The notes beneath the pieces were generated by a model that was given only the letters and a program-made list of their open reading frames with translations, did not search any database and was not told the origin of the DNA. A stretch of 64,000 bases of DNA from Gordonia tangerina. GTDB taxonomy: Bacteria > Actinomycetota > Actinomycetes > Mycobacteriales > Mycobacteriaceae. Below are positions 7,693 to 16,946 of the stretch, piece after piece. Positions within the stretch are counted from its first letter, which is position 1. Each line of letters begins with the position of its first letter. A program made the position numbers and the translations under genes. The stretch spans positions 62,001 through 126,000 of the forward strand of contig NZ_JAKGCU010000011.1 in the NCBI RefSeq assembly GCF_021556435.1. The letters run 5' to 3'.

Positions 7693-8325
7693 TCAGGTGT
7701 CGCGGCGGAGGTGCGCGGCGAGGTGGGCTTCGGTGAGTTCGGTGCGGAATCGGTCGACGTCACGGGCCCAGGCTTGCCGGACGGTGCCGTCGGCGAGACG
7801 CACGCCGACACCTTTGCGGCGCCGCGGCACGGCGGGGAGTTCGCCGAGCGCGCGGGCGCTCTCCCAGTCCTGGTGCTCGGGACCGTTGTTGGCCGGGAAG
7901 ACGGTGGCGATGTCGGTGAGCGGCACCACCTGCGTGCCCTGCCGCAACGTCGCCTCAGTCAGGCGGACGCTGACGTGCGTGCGCGCGGCGTGCACCTGCA
8001 CCACCGAGAAGCCGATCAGGATCACCGCGAAAATCCCCAACACCAACCAGTGCACCTGCCCGGGACCGGAGATCTCCATCGCGAGGACCGCGCCGATCAG
8101 CACCGGGCCGATCGCCGTCACCCACCAGCTGCCGCCCGGTTCGTAGAAGAGCACCTCGCCCTCGTCGACCGGCTCGTCGGCGGATGGATCGTCGGATGAA
8201 CCCGAACTGGGGCTCGTGTCGTCGGGGGCGTCCACGTCGTCCCGGTAAGACGTCTCGGCCTCGGGGATCTCGGGCTCGGACGTCTCGGGCTCGGGGGTCT
8301 CGCGCGAGTCGTCGGCGTCGGTCAC
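7693..8325 (-). CDS. Membrane protein, DUF3093-like
   Basis: A 210-residue protein in three parts. The first 60 or so residues are acidic and rich in Asp, Glu, Pro and Ser. Two transmembrane helices follow at roughly 70-115 (WWVTAIGPVLIGAVLAMEI and VHWLVLGIFAVILIGFSVVQ). The last 90 residues form a beta-rich cytosolic domain. The build resembles DUF3093 proteins, but I am not certain of the family. The GTG start at 8325 overlaps the previous stop by four bases (GTGA), implying translational coupling. It is the last gene of the rex-hem transcription unit and occupies a position comparable to Rv0513 of M. tuberculosis. Function unknown. Confidence 0.7.
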   Translation of the reverse strand: MTDADDSRETPEPETSEPEIPEAETSYRDDVDAPDDTSPSSGSSDDPSADEPVDEGEVLFYEPGGSWWVTAIGPVLIGAVLAMEISGPGQVHWLVLGIFAVILIGFSVVQVHAARTHVSVRLTEATLRQGTQVVPLTDIATVFPANNGPEHQDWESARALGELPAVPRRRKGVGVRLADGTVRQAWARDVDRFRTELTEAHLAAHLRRDT

Positions 8326-8747
8326 GAGCGGGTCGGGTTCGACGGAGTATCCGGGTCGTCGGTCGCGTACCAGGTCTCCGACTCCGGGCGGAACGCCAAC
8401 AGCGATCCGAACAGGCCGACGACCGCGGCCAGCAGGGAGAACGCGAGTATCGGGATGCCGAAGCTCAGGAAGAGCAGCATCACGACGACGACGAGGGTGA
8501 GTGCGGCCAGCGACGACCGCCACCGCGCGTCACCGAGAAATGCCTTGCTGCCCAGCATGATGAAGGCCACCCCGACGGCAGCGACGATGACCCCGATTCC
8601 GACGGGCAGCAACGTGGGGCCCGACATCACGACCCCGATGACCACGTAGAGCACGCCGAGGGCCACCAATAGACCACCACTGATGGTCCAACACCGGTAG
8701 GCCCAGGAGACCTGCTTGGGTCGCAGTGCGGGGTCAGGACTCGCCAC
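8322..8747 (-). CDS. Small four-helix membrane protein
   Basis: A 141-residue protein with four predicted membrane helices (CWTISGGLLVALGVLYVVIG; LLPVGIGVIVAAVGVAFIML; SLAALTLVVVVMLLFLSFG; ILAFSLLAAVVGLFGSLL) and short hydrophilic ends. The GTG start at 8747 was chosen because GAAGGAAA lies eight bases upstream; longer frames add arginine-rich shadow sequence. It overlaps the upstream membrane-protein gene by 14 bp and the next by 4 bp, so the three are translated as one block. I do not recognise a family. Confidence 0.72.
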   Translation of the reverse strand: MASPDPALRPKQVSWAYRCWTISGGLLVALGVLYVVIGVVMSGPTLLPVGIGVIVAAVGVAFIMLGSKAFLGDARWRSSLAALTLVVVVMLLFLSFGIPILAFSLLAAVVGLFGSLLAFRPESETWYATDDPDTPSNPTRS

Positions 8748-9405
8748 GGGATCTGTTTCCTTCGTTCGGATGTGGGCGGTCCGGATGGGAGTCGCCGACG
8801 TTGTGCTGTCCGCCACCATACGTCCACGACGACGGTCCCGGCCGATATCTCTGACCACCGTTGGATGGCGGGCCCGGCGGCATCGGCGGCGGTGTGGGCC
8901 GGCGACGGTGCTCGGACATGTCACGGCAGTACTGCTCACTCTCGCGACGCAGCAGCAACACCGACGCACCGATCGCTGCGACACCGCTGAGCACCATCGG
9001 GACCATCACCCACACCGGGTCGATGTCCCCGAAGATCATGAACACCAGATTGACCGCGAGGAACACCCCCGCCGCGGCGATGATGATGCGGGCCCAGTTG
9101 TAGCCGTTGCGCGTCAGCCACACCAGCCCCGCCGACACCACCGTCAGCGCCAGTCCGAACAACGCCAGCACGACGATGAGGGTCGCCGACGAGTTGAGCA
9201 CGTCGAGTTCTTCGCGCGGGGTGTCGGCCGGAAGAGTATTGACCTGCCGGTCCCAGGCATCCCGCAGCGTCGGGTACTGGCCGATGAAGGCGATGATCTG
9301 ACCGAGGATCACCACCACCCAGAGTTCGGCGGCGATGGCGACGGAATCGGGCCGTGCGGGTCGGGCTCCCGAGTCCGTCGGCGCCGGTTGATGTGGAGCG
9401 GTCAT
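8734..9405 (-). CDS. Four-helix membrane protein with proline-rich tail
   Basis: A 223-residue protein. Four membrane helices lie between residues of about 20 and 165 (AAELWVVVILGQIIAFIG; IVVLALFGLALTVVSAGLVW; IIIAAAGVFLAVNLVFMIF; VMVPMVLSGVAAIGASVLLL). They are followed by a cytosolic tail of about 55 residues rich in Pro, Gly, Arg and Tyr (PTPPPMPPGPP). The start at 9405 gives MTAPHQPAP; the longer frame begins within unlikely sequence. It lies 60 bp after hemB in the same direction. Comparable membrane proteins follow hemB in mycobacteria. Role unknown. Confidence 0.75.
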   Translation of the reverse strand: MTAPHQPAPTDSGARPARPDSVAIAAELWVVVILGQIIAFIGQYPTLRDAWDRQVNTLPADTPREELDVLNSSATLIVVLALFGLALTVVSAGLVWLTRNGYNWARIIIAAAGVFLAVNLVFMIFGDIDPVWVMVPMVLSGVAAIGASVLLLRRESEQYCRDMSEHRRRPTPPPMPPGPPSNGGQRYRPGPSSWTYGGGQHNVGDSHPDRPHPNEGNRSRGES

Positions 9406-9465
9406 GGTTCCCAGGGTAGTGAATCGGACGCATCGGCCATCCACCCGCTGATGCGCGACAGGCCC

Positions 9466-10443
9466 TCAGCGCAGGCGGGCGGCGACCTCGGTGGCGAAGT
9501 AGCTGAGGATGATCGACGCCCCGGCCCGCTTGATCGACACGAGGGACTCCATCGCGGCGGCGTCGCGGTCGATCCAGCCGCGTTCGGCGGCGGCGGTGAT
9601 CATCGAGTACTCGCCGCTGATCTGGTAGGCCGCCACCGGGACGTCGGCGATTTCGGCGGCGTCGCGGACGATGTCGAGGTAACTCATGGCGGGCTTCACC
9701 ATCACGAGGTCGGCGCCCTCGTCGATGTCGAGGCGGATCTCGCGCACGGATTCGATCCGGTTGGCGGCATCCTGCTGATAGGTGCGCCGGTCTCCCTGCA
9801 GCGACGAGCCGACCGCCTCGCGGAACGGCCCGTAGAACGCCGACGCGTATTTCGCTGCGTAGGCGAGGATGCCGGTGTCGGTGAAGCCCGCGGCGTCGAG
9901 GCCGGCGCGGATGGCGGCGACCTGGCCGTCCATCATCCCGCTCGGCCCCAGCAGGTGCGCACCGGCGCGGGCCTGGGCCAGCGACATCGACACATAGCGG
10001 TCGAGGGTGGCGTCGTTGTCGACGCGGCCACGGGCGTCGACGACGCCGCAGTGCCCGTGGTCGGTGAACTCGTCGAGGCAGGTGTCGGCCATGAGCACCG
10101 TCGCATCGCCGAGGTCGTCGGACAGCGTGCGCAGCGCCCGGTTGAGCACGCCCTCGTCATCGTCGGCACAGGTGCCCACCGCGTCCTTGTCGTCGGGTGC
10201 GGGCACGCCGAACAGCATCAGTCCGCCGACGCCGGCGCGGACGGCCTCCTCGGCGGCCTTGCGCAGCGAATCGGACGTGTGCTGGACGACGCCGGGCATC
10301 GACGAGATCTCCCGCGGCGCCTCAATGCCGTCGGCGACGAACATCGGCAGGACCAAGTCCTGCGGCCCGAGGGTGGTCTCGGCGACGAGCCGGCGCAGCG
10401 CGGGCGTGGATCGCAGCCGACGGGGACGGATCACCGGTGCCAT
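9466..10443 (-). CDS. hemB: Delta-aminolevulinic acid dehydratase (porphobilinogen synthase)
   Basis: This 325-residue cytosolic enzyme condenses two 5-aminolevulinate molecules to porphobilinogen. Both Schiff-base lysines are visible, in [15 protein letters not shown] and [12 protein letters not shown]. The metal site appears as [14 protein letters not shown]: it keeps two cysteines, and an aspartate stands where a third cysteine occurs in the zinc enzymes, as in many bacterial forms. Length is normal for the family. It sits 30 bp after the hemD/cobA fusion as the last heme gene of the operon. Confidence 0.97.
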   Translation of the reverse strand: MAPVIRPRRLRSTPALRRLVAETTLGPQDLVLPMFVADGIEAPREISSMPGVVQHTSDSLRKAAEEAVRAGVGGLMLFGVPAPDDKDAVGTCADDDEGVLNRALRTLSDDLGDATVLMADTCLDEFTDHGHCGVVDARGRVDNDATLDRYVSMSLAQARAGAHLLGPSGMMDGQVAAIRAGLDAAGFTDTGILAYAAKYASAFYGPFREAVGSSLQGDRRTYQQDAANRIESVREIRLDIDEGADLVMVKPAMSYLDIVRDAAEIADVPVAAYQISGEYSMITAAAERGWIDRDAAAMESLVSIKRAGASIILSYFATEVAARLR

Positions 10444-10473
10444 GTGGTACTCCTTCGCGTGCCGGGCCTGACC

Positions 10474-12156
10474 TCAGGACCGCGACCGGCGCGACTTCTT
10501 GCGCGGCGGCGGCAGGGCACCCTCGGCGCGCAACCGGGCGGCGTGCTCGGCAAGCGTGTCGACCAGTTCGTGCACCGACGCGTTCTCCGGCTGCACGTCG
10601 ACCCGCAGACCGAATTCGGTCGCCGTCTCGGCCGTCTTGGGACCGATGCACGCAACGATGGTGCGTGCGTGCGGCTTTCCGGCGATGCCGACCAGGTTGC
10701 GAACCGTGGAACTCGAGGTGAAGCACACGGCGTCGAAACCACCGGTCTTGATCATCTCGCGGGTTTCGGCGGGCGGCGGAGCGGCGCGCACCGTGCGATA
10801 CGCGGTCACGTCGTCGATCTCCCAACCGCGTTCCCGCAGCCCCTCGGACAGCGTTTCGGTGGCGATGTCGGCGCGCGGCAACAGGATTCGGTTGACCGGG
10901 TCGAACACGTCGTCGTACGGCGGGAAGTCGTCGAGCAGCCCCAGCGAGCTCTGCTCACCGGACGGCACCAGCTCCGGCTGAATACCGAAGGTGCGCACCT
11001 TCTCTGCGGTGGCCTCACCGACGCAGGCGATCTTCACACCGGAGAACGCGCGGGCGTCCAGACCGAACTCGGCGAACTTCTCCCACACGGCGCGCACGGC
11101 GTTGGTGGAGGTGAACACCACCCACTGGTAGCGTCCGTCGACCAAACCCTTGACGGCCCTTTCCATCTGGGCCGGACTCCGCGGCGGTTCGACGGCGATG
11201 GTCGGCACCTCCTTGGGGATGGCGCCGTGGCTGCGCAGCCGCTCGCTCATGTCGCCGGCCTGGTCCTTGGTCCGCGGCACCAGCACGGTCCAGCCGTACA
11301 GCGCCCGCGACTCCCACCAGGAGAGCTTGCCGCGCTGACCGACGACCTTGCCGACGGTCAGGATCAGCGGACCCACCAGCGCATTGCCCTGCTCGTTGAG
11401 GGTGGCCAGCGTTGCCTCGATGGTGCGCTGCGCGCAGGTGGTGCCGTTGACGGTGATCGCGACCGGCGTCTGCGGGGCCATGCCGTGCTCGGTGAGCGCG
11501 CTGGCGGTCTCCGCGAGGTGACCGGCGGTGGCGTGCAGCACCAGCGGGCCCGGCGCGGCGGCCAGCGCTGCCCAGTCGACGCCCTCGGCGCGCACGTCGG
11601 CCTCGCTGTGGGTGGAACCCAGCGGCATGCCTGCGTAACTGGGCACCACCGCAGCGGCCGGCAGGCCGGGCAGCACCTCGAACTGCACCGAGGTGCGTGC
11701 GACGGCGTTGACCTCGGCGAGCACCGAATCGGTGGTCAGCGGGTCACCAGAGACGACGCGGACGACGTCCTCGCCGGCCTTGGCGGCGGCGACGAGCGTC
11801 TTGGCGACCTCGGCGGGATCGCCGAGCGCGGGGTGCACCACCGAATCCTCGGCCGCCTCGGCGTCGTCACCGGCAGGCGTGGTGTCGTCGGCTTTCGCGT
11901 TCTCGTCGGCGGCCGACCCGTTTTTGGTCGGCGCGGTCTTCTTGGCGCCCCGACCCGACCGCGGTTGTTCTGCTGCCTCGTCACGATGGGCCGCGCCGAG
12001 CATCTCGACCACACCGGAAGGCACGTCAGGGTCGATGTAAGCGGTGGTCGCCTTCTCGATGGCGTTGCGGGCACGCACGGTCAGCAGATCGGGATCTCCC
12101 GGACCCGATCCGACGAACAGGATCCGTCCCGGATTGACCTTTTTCGTACGGCTCAT
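10474..12156 (-). CDS. hemD: Fused uroporphyrinogen-III C-methyltransferase and uroporphyrinogen-III synthase
   Basis: The 560-residue bifunctional protein carries two tetrapyrrole activities. Residues of about 8-260 form a CobA/CysG-type SAM methyltransferase domain (FVGSGPGDPDLLTVRA, VVSGDPLTTDSV, PSYAGMPLGS, VLHATAGHLAE). The methyltransferase is interrupted near residues 60-100 by a charged low-complexity insert (GRGAKKTAPTKNGSAADENA). Residues of about 280-540 form the HemD domain (VLVPRTKDQAGDMSERLRSHG, VVFTSTNAVRAVWE, VCFTSSSTVRNLVG). The enzyme would close hydroxymethylbilane to uroporphyrinogen III and also divert some toward precorrin-2 for cobalamin or siroheme. The same fusion occurs in mycobacteria (Rv0511). 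Confidence 0.95.
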   Translation of the reverse strand: MSRTKKVNPGRILFVGSGPGDPDLLTVRARNAIEKATTAYIDPDVPSGVVEMLGAAHRDEAAEQPRSGRGAKKTAPTKNGSAADENAKADDTTPAGDDAEAAEDSVVHPALGDPAEVAKTLVAAAKAGEDVVRVVSGDPLTTDSVLAEVNAVARTSVQFEVLPGLPAAAVVPSYAGMPLGSTHSEADVRAEGVDWAALAAAPGPLVLHATAGHLAETASALTEHGMAPQTPVAITVNGTTCAQRTIEATLATLNEQGNALVGPLILTVGKVVGQRGKLSWWESRALYGWTVLVPRTKDQAGDMSERLRSHGAIPKEVPTIAVEPPRSPAQMERAVKGLVDGRYQWVVFTSTNAVRAVWEKFAEFGLDARAFSGVKIACVGEATAEKVRTFGIQPELVPSGEQSSLGLLDDFPPYDDVFDPVNRILLPRADIATETLSEGLRERGWEIDDVTAYRTVRAAPPPAETREMIKTGGFDAVCFTSSSTVRNLVGIAGKPHARTIVACIGPKTAETATEFGLRVDVQPENASVHELVDTLAEHAARLRAEGALPPPRKKSRRSRS

Positions 12157-12202
12157 GAGTTCGCACTCTCCTGCCCCTGGTTCGGAGCTGCAGTTCCTTC
12201 TG

Positions 12203-13153
12203 CTACCGGAGATGCGATACGAGCTCGCCCGCTCCCAACTCCAGCAGTTCGGCGGCGAGATCCTTGCCGAGTTGTTCCGCGCGTCCGACCGGTCCCACCA
12301 CCGAAGCCCGGATCACATCTGATCCGTCCTCCGCCGCCACTGCGGCACGCAGTGACAGTTCGGCGAAGATCCGCCCGTCGTCGTCGATCGACTCGACCAC
12401 CTCGGCGATCGCCCCGATCGGTGCGGTGCACCCGGCCTCCAGGGCCGCGAGCACTGCCCGCTCGGCATCGATCGCCGCACGTGTGGACGCGTCGTCCAAC
12501 TCGGCGAGTATTCTCACCAGTTCGGCATCGTCGGAGCGGCACTCCACCGCCAAGGCACCCTGTGCCGGTGCCGGTAGCAGGACCACCGGGTCCAGCGACT
12601 CGGTGACCTCGTCGGCTCTGCCGATCCTTACCAGACCGGCCCGGGCGACCACGACTGCGTCGAGTTCACCGCTGGCGACTTTGCCCAACCGAGAATCAAG
12701 GTTGCCTCGTAGGGGGCGGATTTCCAAACCGAGACCCAATGCTCTAAGCTGTGCCGCCCGGCGCGGCGCCGAGGTGCCCACCGTGGACCCCGGCGGCAGC
12801 TCGCCGAGCACCATCCCACCCCGGCTGACCAGGGCATCTCGGGGATCTTCGCGGGGCGGGATCGCCGGGATGACGAGCCCAGGTTCGGGGGCGGTCGGCA
12901 GATCCTTGTAGGAGTGGATCGCGACGTCGACCTCGCGGTTTTGCAGCGCAACGCGGATGGCGGTGGTGAACACCCCCACCCCGATCTCGGCGACCGGGGC
13001 CTGCGATGCGTCACCGGCGGTCTTGATGATGACCAGTTCGGCCGGGTGGCCGGCCGCGATCAGGGCGTCGGCGACGGTCTGAGCCTGAGTTCGGGCCAGC
13101 AGTGAACCCCGCGTGCCGATGCGGATCACGTTCTGGCCGGTCGGCGCGCTCAC
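12203..13153 (-). CDS. hemC: Porphobilinogen deaminase (hydroxymethylbilane synthase)
   Basis: A 316-residue enzyme polymerising four porphobilinogens into hydroxymethylbilane. Cys242 in AGCTAPIG is the attachment site of the dipyrromethane cofactor. Other signatures are [14 protein letters not shown] at the N-terminus, [13 protein letters not shown] and [10 protein letters not shown], which bind the growing chain. The start overlaps the hemA stop by four bases (translational coupling). A 46-bp gap separates it from the hemD/cobA fusion. Confidence 0.97.
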   Translation of the reverse strand: MSAPTGQNVIRIGTRGSLLARTQAQTVADALIAAGHPAELVIIKTAGDASQAPVAEIGVGVFTTAIRVALQNREVDVAIHSYKDLPTAPEPGLVIPAIPPREDPRDALVSRGGMVLGELPPGSTVGTSAPRRAAQLRALGLGLEIRPLRGNLDSRLGKVASGELDAVVVARAGLVRIGRADEVTESLDPVVLLPAPAQGALAVECRSDDAELVRILAELDDASTRAAIDAERAVLAALEAGCTAPIGAIAEVVESIDDDGRIFAELSLRAAVAAEDGSDVIRASVVGPVGRAEQLGKDLAAELLELGAGELVSHLR

Positions 13154-14523
13154 TTGTCTCCGCGGTCGCGGTCGACGAGTCCGGTGTCGGGTGTGACCAG
13201 CCCACCGACCTCGGGGGCCGACACCGACTCGGTGGCGCCCGGCGCGAGTTCGAACAGTTCCCGCAGCGCCTCGGCGTAGTGGTCGCCGTTGGGGGTGGAG
13301 GCGAGTTGTTTGACCCGCACGGTCGGCGCGTGCAGCAGCTTGTCGACGACGCGGCGCACCGTCTTGGCGACCTCGTCGCGTTGCGGATCGTCGAGCTCGG
13401 GCAGCCGCGCATCGAGGCGCAGGATCTCGGCTTCCACGACCTCGGCGGCACGCTGCCGCAGCGCGGCCACGGTGGGCGTGACCTCGGCCTGACGCTGATG
13501 GGTGAGGTAGTCGGCGAGTTCGGCGGCGACGATCGAGCGCGCCGCGGACGTGTCGTTCTCCGCGGCCTGGGTCTCGGAGTCACCACGCAGGCCCTCGATG
13601 TCCACCACGTGCACGCGCGGCAGTCGGCCGGCGGCCGGGTCGACGTTGCGGGGCAGACCGAGGTCGCAGATGACCAGCGGCCGGTGGTCGCTGCGGGCGG
13701 CCAGCGCCGAATGCACCTCACCGACCCCCACGACCGAGCCGACCGAGCCGGTACAGGTCACCACGACGTCGGCGGTGGCCATCGCGGCGGGTAGATCGTC
13801 GAGGCCGACACCGCGCACCGAGATGCCGTGGTTGGCGGCGACGTTGCCGGCGAGATGTTCGGCGTTGGCCACGGTGCGGTTGACCACGACCAGGTCGTTC
13901 ACGCCTTCGCGGGCGAGTTGCGCGGTGGCCAGGCCACCCATCGCACCGGCGCCGACGACGACCGCCGAGCGCATGTGAGCGCCTTCGCGGGTCAGCAGCG
14001 ACTGGGCCCGGTGCAGGGCAACCGACACCACCGATGCACCGGCGCGGTCGATGCCGGTCTCGGTGTGCACACGTTTGCCGACTCGCAGCGCCTGCTGGGC
14101 GAGCTCGTGCAGCACCCGGCCGGCGGACTTGTTCGAGTCGGCGTCGAGGTAGGCGTTGCGGATCTGGCCGAGGATCTGTTGTTCGCCGACGACCAGCGAG
14201 TCGAGGCCCGCGGCGACGGTGAACAGATGCTCGACGGCGGCCTCGGAGTACCGCACGTAGGCGTGGCGGGTCATCTCGTTGACGGTCATCCCCGAGTGGT
14301 CACCGAGGACCGCGCCCACCGATTCGAGCGCCGGGTGGAAGGCGTCGACGACCGCGTAGATCTCCACCCGGTTGCAGGTGGAGACCAGCATCGCTTCCGA
14401 TATGGCCCGTGACGACAACAATTCGTCGACGAGTTTGGGCCGATCATGGTCGGAGACCGTCAGCCGCTCGAGCACCTCGACCGGTGCGCTGCGGTGCGAG
14501 ACCCCGAACAACAAAACACTCAC
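13150..14523 (-). CDS. hemA: Glutamyl-tRNA reductase
   Basis: A 457-residue NADPH-dependent enzyme converting glutamyl-tRNA(Glu) to glutamate-1-semialdehyde, the first committed step of the C5 pathway. Catalytic Cys50 sits in [19 protein letters not shown] and the NADPH-binding segment [20 protein letters not shown] are present, followed by the C-terminal dimerisation helices. It overlaps rex at its 5' end and hemC at its 3' end by four bases each. Being first after rex, it is the step most directly controlled by the predicted redox repressor. Confidence 0.97.
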   Translation of the reverse strand: MSVLLFGVSHRSAPVEVLERLTVSDHDRPKLVDELLSSRAISEAMLVSTCNRVEIYAVVDAFHPALESVGAVLGDHSGMTVNEMTRHAYVRYSEAAVEHLFTVAAGLDSLVVGEQQILGQIRNAYLDADSNKSAGRVLHELAQQALRVGKRVHTETGIDRAGASVVSVALHRAQSLLTREGAHMRSAVVVGAGAMGGLATAQLAREGVNDLVVVNRTVANAEHLAGNVAANHGISVRGVGLDDLPAAMATADVVVTCTGSVGSVVGVGEVHSALAARSDHRPLVICDLGLPRNVDPAAGRLPRVHVVDIEGLRGDSETQAAENDTSAARSIVAAELADYLTHQRQAEVTPTVAALRQRAAEVVEAEILRLDARLPELDDPQRDEVAKTVRRVVDKLLHAPTVRVKQLASTPNGDHYAEALRELFELAPGATESVSAPEVGGLVTPDTGLVDRDRGDK

Positions 14524-15206
14524 GCCGTCACCGTTTCCTCACCCATGACTGGTCGGCGGACACGCGAACGCGTCGCGTTGAAAGCCAACACCTGTAGCTC
14601 CAAGGCTAGATCAACCTGTCTGACGACGACATCGGAGTCCGTGTTCAGTGTCGTCGGCGTAACGTTCAACAGCTGACGCACACCCGCTCCGACGAACGCG
14701 TCGCAGGCCGTCTGCGCGTCGGCGTCGGCGGTCGCGATGACCCCGATCTCGATCGGCTCCCCGCCGTGACCTGCACAGACCTCGGCGATCGTGGACAGTG
14801 CGGCCACCTGCGGGCCGTCCGGTGTCACCACGGTGCCCACCACGTCGGGGTCGGCGTCGAACATCGCCGCGACGCGAAACCCTCGTCCGAACCCGGCGTG
14901 GGCCAACAGGGCGCGGCCCAACCATCCGGCACCGGCGAGCGCGACGGTGTGGGTGCTGTCGGTGTGCAGGACCATCGAGATCCGCGCGGTGAGGCGTCCG
15001 ACGTCGTAGCCGACGCCGCGCACCCCGTTGGCGCCCACATGGGACAGGTCTTTGCGCAGAATGGCGGGGTTCACGCCGGCGGCGGTGGCCAGTTGCCCGC
15101 TGGAGGCCACCAGGACGCCGCGTTGACCGAACGAGTGCAGCACGTGCAGATAGGTTGCGAGCCGGGTCACCGTCGGTTCGGGGATCTCGGTCGCACTGCC
15201 GCTCAC
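14520..15206 (-). CDS. rex: Redox-sensing transcriptional repressor Rex
   Basis: A 228-residue repressor that in known systems binds DNA when NADH/NAD+ is low and releases it when NADH rises. An N-terminal winged helix (residues of about 10-80: [44 protein letters not shown]) is followed by a Rossmann domain ([45 protein letters not shown]). A rex-hemACD operon is known in Streptomyces, whereas M. tuberculosis lacks rex at this locus (family knowledge). It is the first gene of the hem operon, so autoregulation would couple respiration to heme supply. Confidence 0.93.
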   Translation of the reverse strand: MSGSATEIPEPTVTRLATYLHVLHSFGQRGVLVASSGQLATAAGVNPAILRKDLSHVGANGVRGVGYDVGRLTARISMVLHTDSTHTVALAGAGWLGRALLAHAGFGRGFRVAAMFDADPDVVGTVVTPDGPQVAALSTIAEVCAGHGGEPIEIGVIATADADAQTACDAFVGAGVRQLLNVTPTTLNTDSDVVVRQVDLALELQVLAFNATRSRVRRPVMGEETVTA

Positions 15207-15242
15207 GCTGTGGTCACCCTCTTCCGGCCCGCCCTGCCTGGC

Positions 15243-15273
15243 TGTGAACCCCTATACCTGAGGTCAGGGTATA
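15243..15273. promoter_or_regulatory. Candidate operator upstream of rex
   Basis: Upstream of the rex start lies a TGTGAAC sequence (15243-15249), identical to one half of the known actinobacterial Rex operator, but the second half is missing at the right distance. Immediately beyond is an interrupted inverted repeat, TATACCTGA-GG-TCAG(G)GTATA (15253-15273). Either could be the operator; the classical full Rex site is not present. Confidence 0.35.
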
Positions 15274-15314
15274 CCGCGCGATAACGTGTTCTTACCCGGC
15301 CCCACCCCTGCCGT

Positions 15315-15581
15315 TCACCTGCCGGCCGCGCGGCGGGTCGCGAGGTCGGCCCGCAACCGGGGTTCGTCCACCTCCCAGTAGCTGTGCTCCTCGCCGTCGA
15401 GCAGCACCACCGGCAGCCGGTCACCGAACTCGGCACGCAAGGCCGCATCGCCGTCGGCGGCCAATCGGTCGACGTCCAGCTCGTCGAATTCGAGTCCGAG
15501 ATCTGCACAGATACGCGTCAATTCGGTGTGAGCCGTGCGGCACAACGAGCACCCGTCCCGGGTCAGCAGGGTCAACGCCAC
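15315..15581 (-). CDS. Glutaredoxin-family thiol-disulfide protein
   Basis: A compact 88-residue thioredoxin-fold protein. The CxxC redox motif is DGCSLCRTA near residue 12; the cis-proline region is DRLPVVLLDGEE, and the C-terminus fits the glutaredoxin-like DUF836 type. The GTG start at 15581 was preferred because GAGGAGG lies about five bases upstream and because the longer frame adds a basic, cysteine-rich shadow. It lies upstream of rex on the same strand, at the position of Rv0508 in M. tuberculosis. The partner, possibly mycothiol- or NADPH-linked, is unknown. Confidence 0.82.
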   Translation of the reverse strand: MALTLLTRDGCSLCRTAHTELTRICADLGLEFDELDVDRLAADGDAALRAEFGDRLPVVLLDGEEHSYWEVDEPRLRADLATRRAAGR

Positions 15582-15733
15582 GACATCCTCCTCGGGTCGT
15601 CTGCACCATCGCCGCGCTCCGCAGGCGGCCGGTCTCGCACACCAGTGTGTCACCCCTCGCAATCGGTCCCGACTACGCTTGTGCGTGGCTACTGTGGGTT
15701 GTCCGATCGACATGAGCGGAGTGGAGGTGAGCC

Positions 15734-16936
15734 GTGGCCGAGGTCCCGGGCTCCGGTGCGGATGATCCGACCGAGCCGGCCCACGACGAGGCCGAGGAGT
15801 CGACCGACCACTCCCCCGACGACGTCGTCATCGACGGTGCGGACGTGGTCGACGCAGACGACGTGATCGACCCAGACGACGTGATCGACGGGGAGGACTG
15901 GGAAGCCCACGCCGACGCGATGGATCCCCATGGGGCGCACCGCGACGATTCCGGCGACGACGGCGACGACGATCCCGACGAGGAAGAGCAGTCGCGGGTC
16001 GCCACCTGGATCGCCGAACGTGCCCGCGCCACCAGCGGCCGCTTCCGTCAGACCGCGCACGAGCTGCGTCAGTCGCTGGCCGGTGAGGCAAGTGCGAAGG
16101 CGGCGGTCGACTCGCTGCGCGCACGTCCGTCCGACGACATCGAGCCGACCGACACCCCGCGTGATCTGACCGCCGCGGCGTTCTTCGACGTGGACAACAC
16201 GCTGGTGCAGGGCGCGTCGATCATCCACTTCGCGCGCGGTCTGGCCGCCCACAAGTACTTCACCTACGGCGACATCTTCGACTTCGCCTGGACGCAGGCG
16301 AAGTTCCAGATCACCGGCAAGGAGAACGCCGACGACGTGGCGCAGGGCCGGGAGAAGGCTCTGTCGTTCATCGCCGGGCGGCGAACCTCAGAGCTCGTCG
16401 AACTCGGCGAGGACATCTACGACGATTACATCGCCGAGAAGATCTGGCCCGGCACCCGCGCCCTCGCGCAGCGCCACCTCGACGCGGGTCAGCAGGTGTG
16501 GTTGGTGACCGCCACCCCCGTGGAACTCGCGCAGACCATCGCCGAACGACTCGGTCTGACCGGAGCGTTGGGCACAGTGGCCGAGAGTGTCGACGGAGTG
16601 TTCACCGGCCGGTTGGTCGGCGACATCCTGCACGGCCCCGGCAAGGCGCATGCGGTGCGGGCCCTGGCCATCCGGGAGGGCCTGAATCTCAAGCGCTGCA
16701 CCGCGTATTCGGATTCGCACAACGATGTGCCGATGCTGTCGCTGGTCGGCACGGCGGTCGCGATAAACCCCGACGCCGACCTGCGCGATGTGGCCAAGGT
16801 TCGCGGCTGGGAGATCTACGACTTCCGTACCGCGCGCAAGGCGGCCAAGTACGGCGCCACCACGGCGTTGGTGCTCGGTGCCGCCGGCGCCGGCGCGGCG
16901 ACGGCGACCAGGATGATCCGGCAGCATCGCGGTTGA
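15734..16936 (+). CDS. HAD-superfamily IB phosphatase, SerB1-like
   Basis: A 400-residue protein with a GTG start preceded by GGAGGTGA. The first 125 or so residues are strongly acidic low-complexity sequence (runs of Asp and Glu) and then a charged helix. The HAD domain follows: [11 protein letters not shown] with the nucleophilic Asp, VTATP (motif II), a conserved lysine region and [15 protein letters not shown] (motif IV). A short hydrophobic Ala-rich helix precedes the C-terminus ([19 protein letters not shown]). Family members dephosphorylate phosphoserine or related small phosphoesters; the mycobacterial relative is annotated SerB1 but its substrate is doubtful. A 10-bp gap to the DUF2252 gene suggests co-transcription. 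Confidence 0.85.
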   Translation: MAEVPGSGADDPTEPAHDEAEESTDHSPDDVVIDGADVVDADDVIDPDDVIDGEDWEAHADAMDPHGAHRDDSGDDGDDDPDEEEQSRVATWIAERARATSGRFRQTAHELRQSLAGEASAKAAVDSLRARPSDDIEPTDTPRDLTAAAFFDVDNTLVQGASIIHFARGLAAHKYFTYGDIFDFAWTQAKFQITGKENADDVAQGREKALSFIAGRRTSELVELGEDIYDDYIAEKIWPGTRALAQRHLDAGQQVWLVTATPVELAQTIAERLGLTGALGTVAESVDGVFTGRLVGDILHGPGKAHAVRALAIREGLNLKRCTAYSDSHNDVPMLSLVGTAVAINPDADLRDVAKVRGWEIYDFRTARKAAKYGATTALVLGAAGAGAATATRMIRQHRG

Positions 16937-16946
16937 GCCGAGCGCC

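Noticed and set aside
8716..12606. A very long open frame (about 1,296 codons) antisense to the hem operon
   Set aside because: It is the complement of well-supported hem genes with clear motifs; in high-GC DNA such frames stay open by codon bias. Its residues show no domain.
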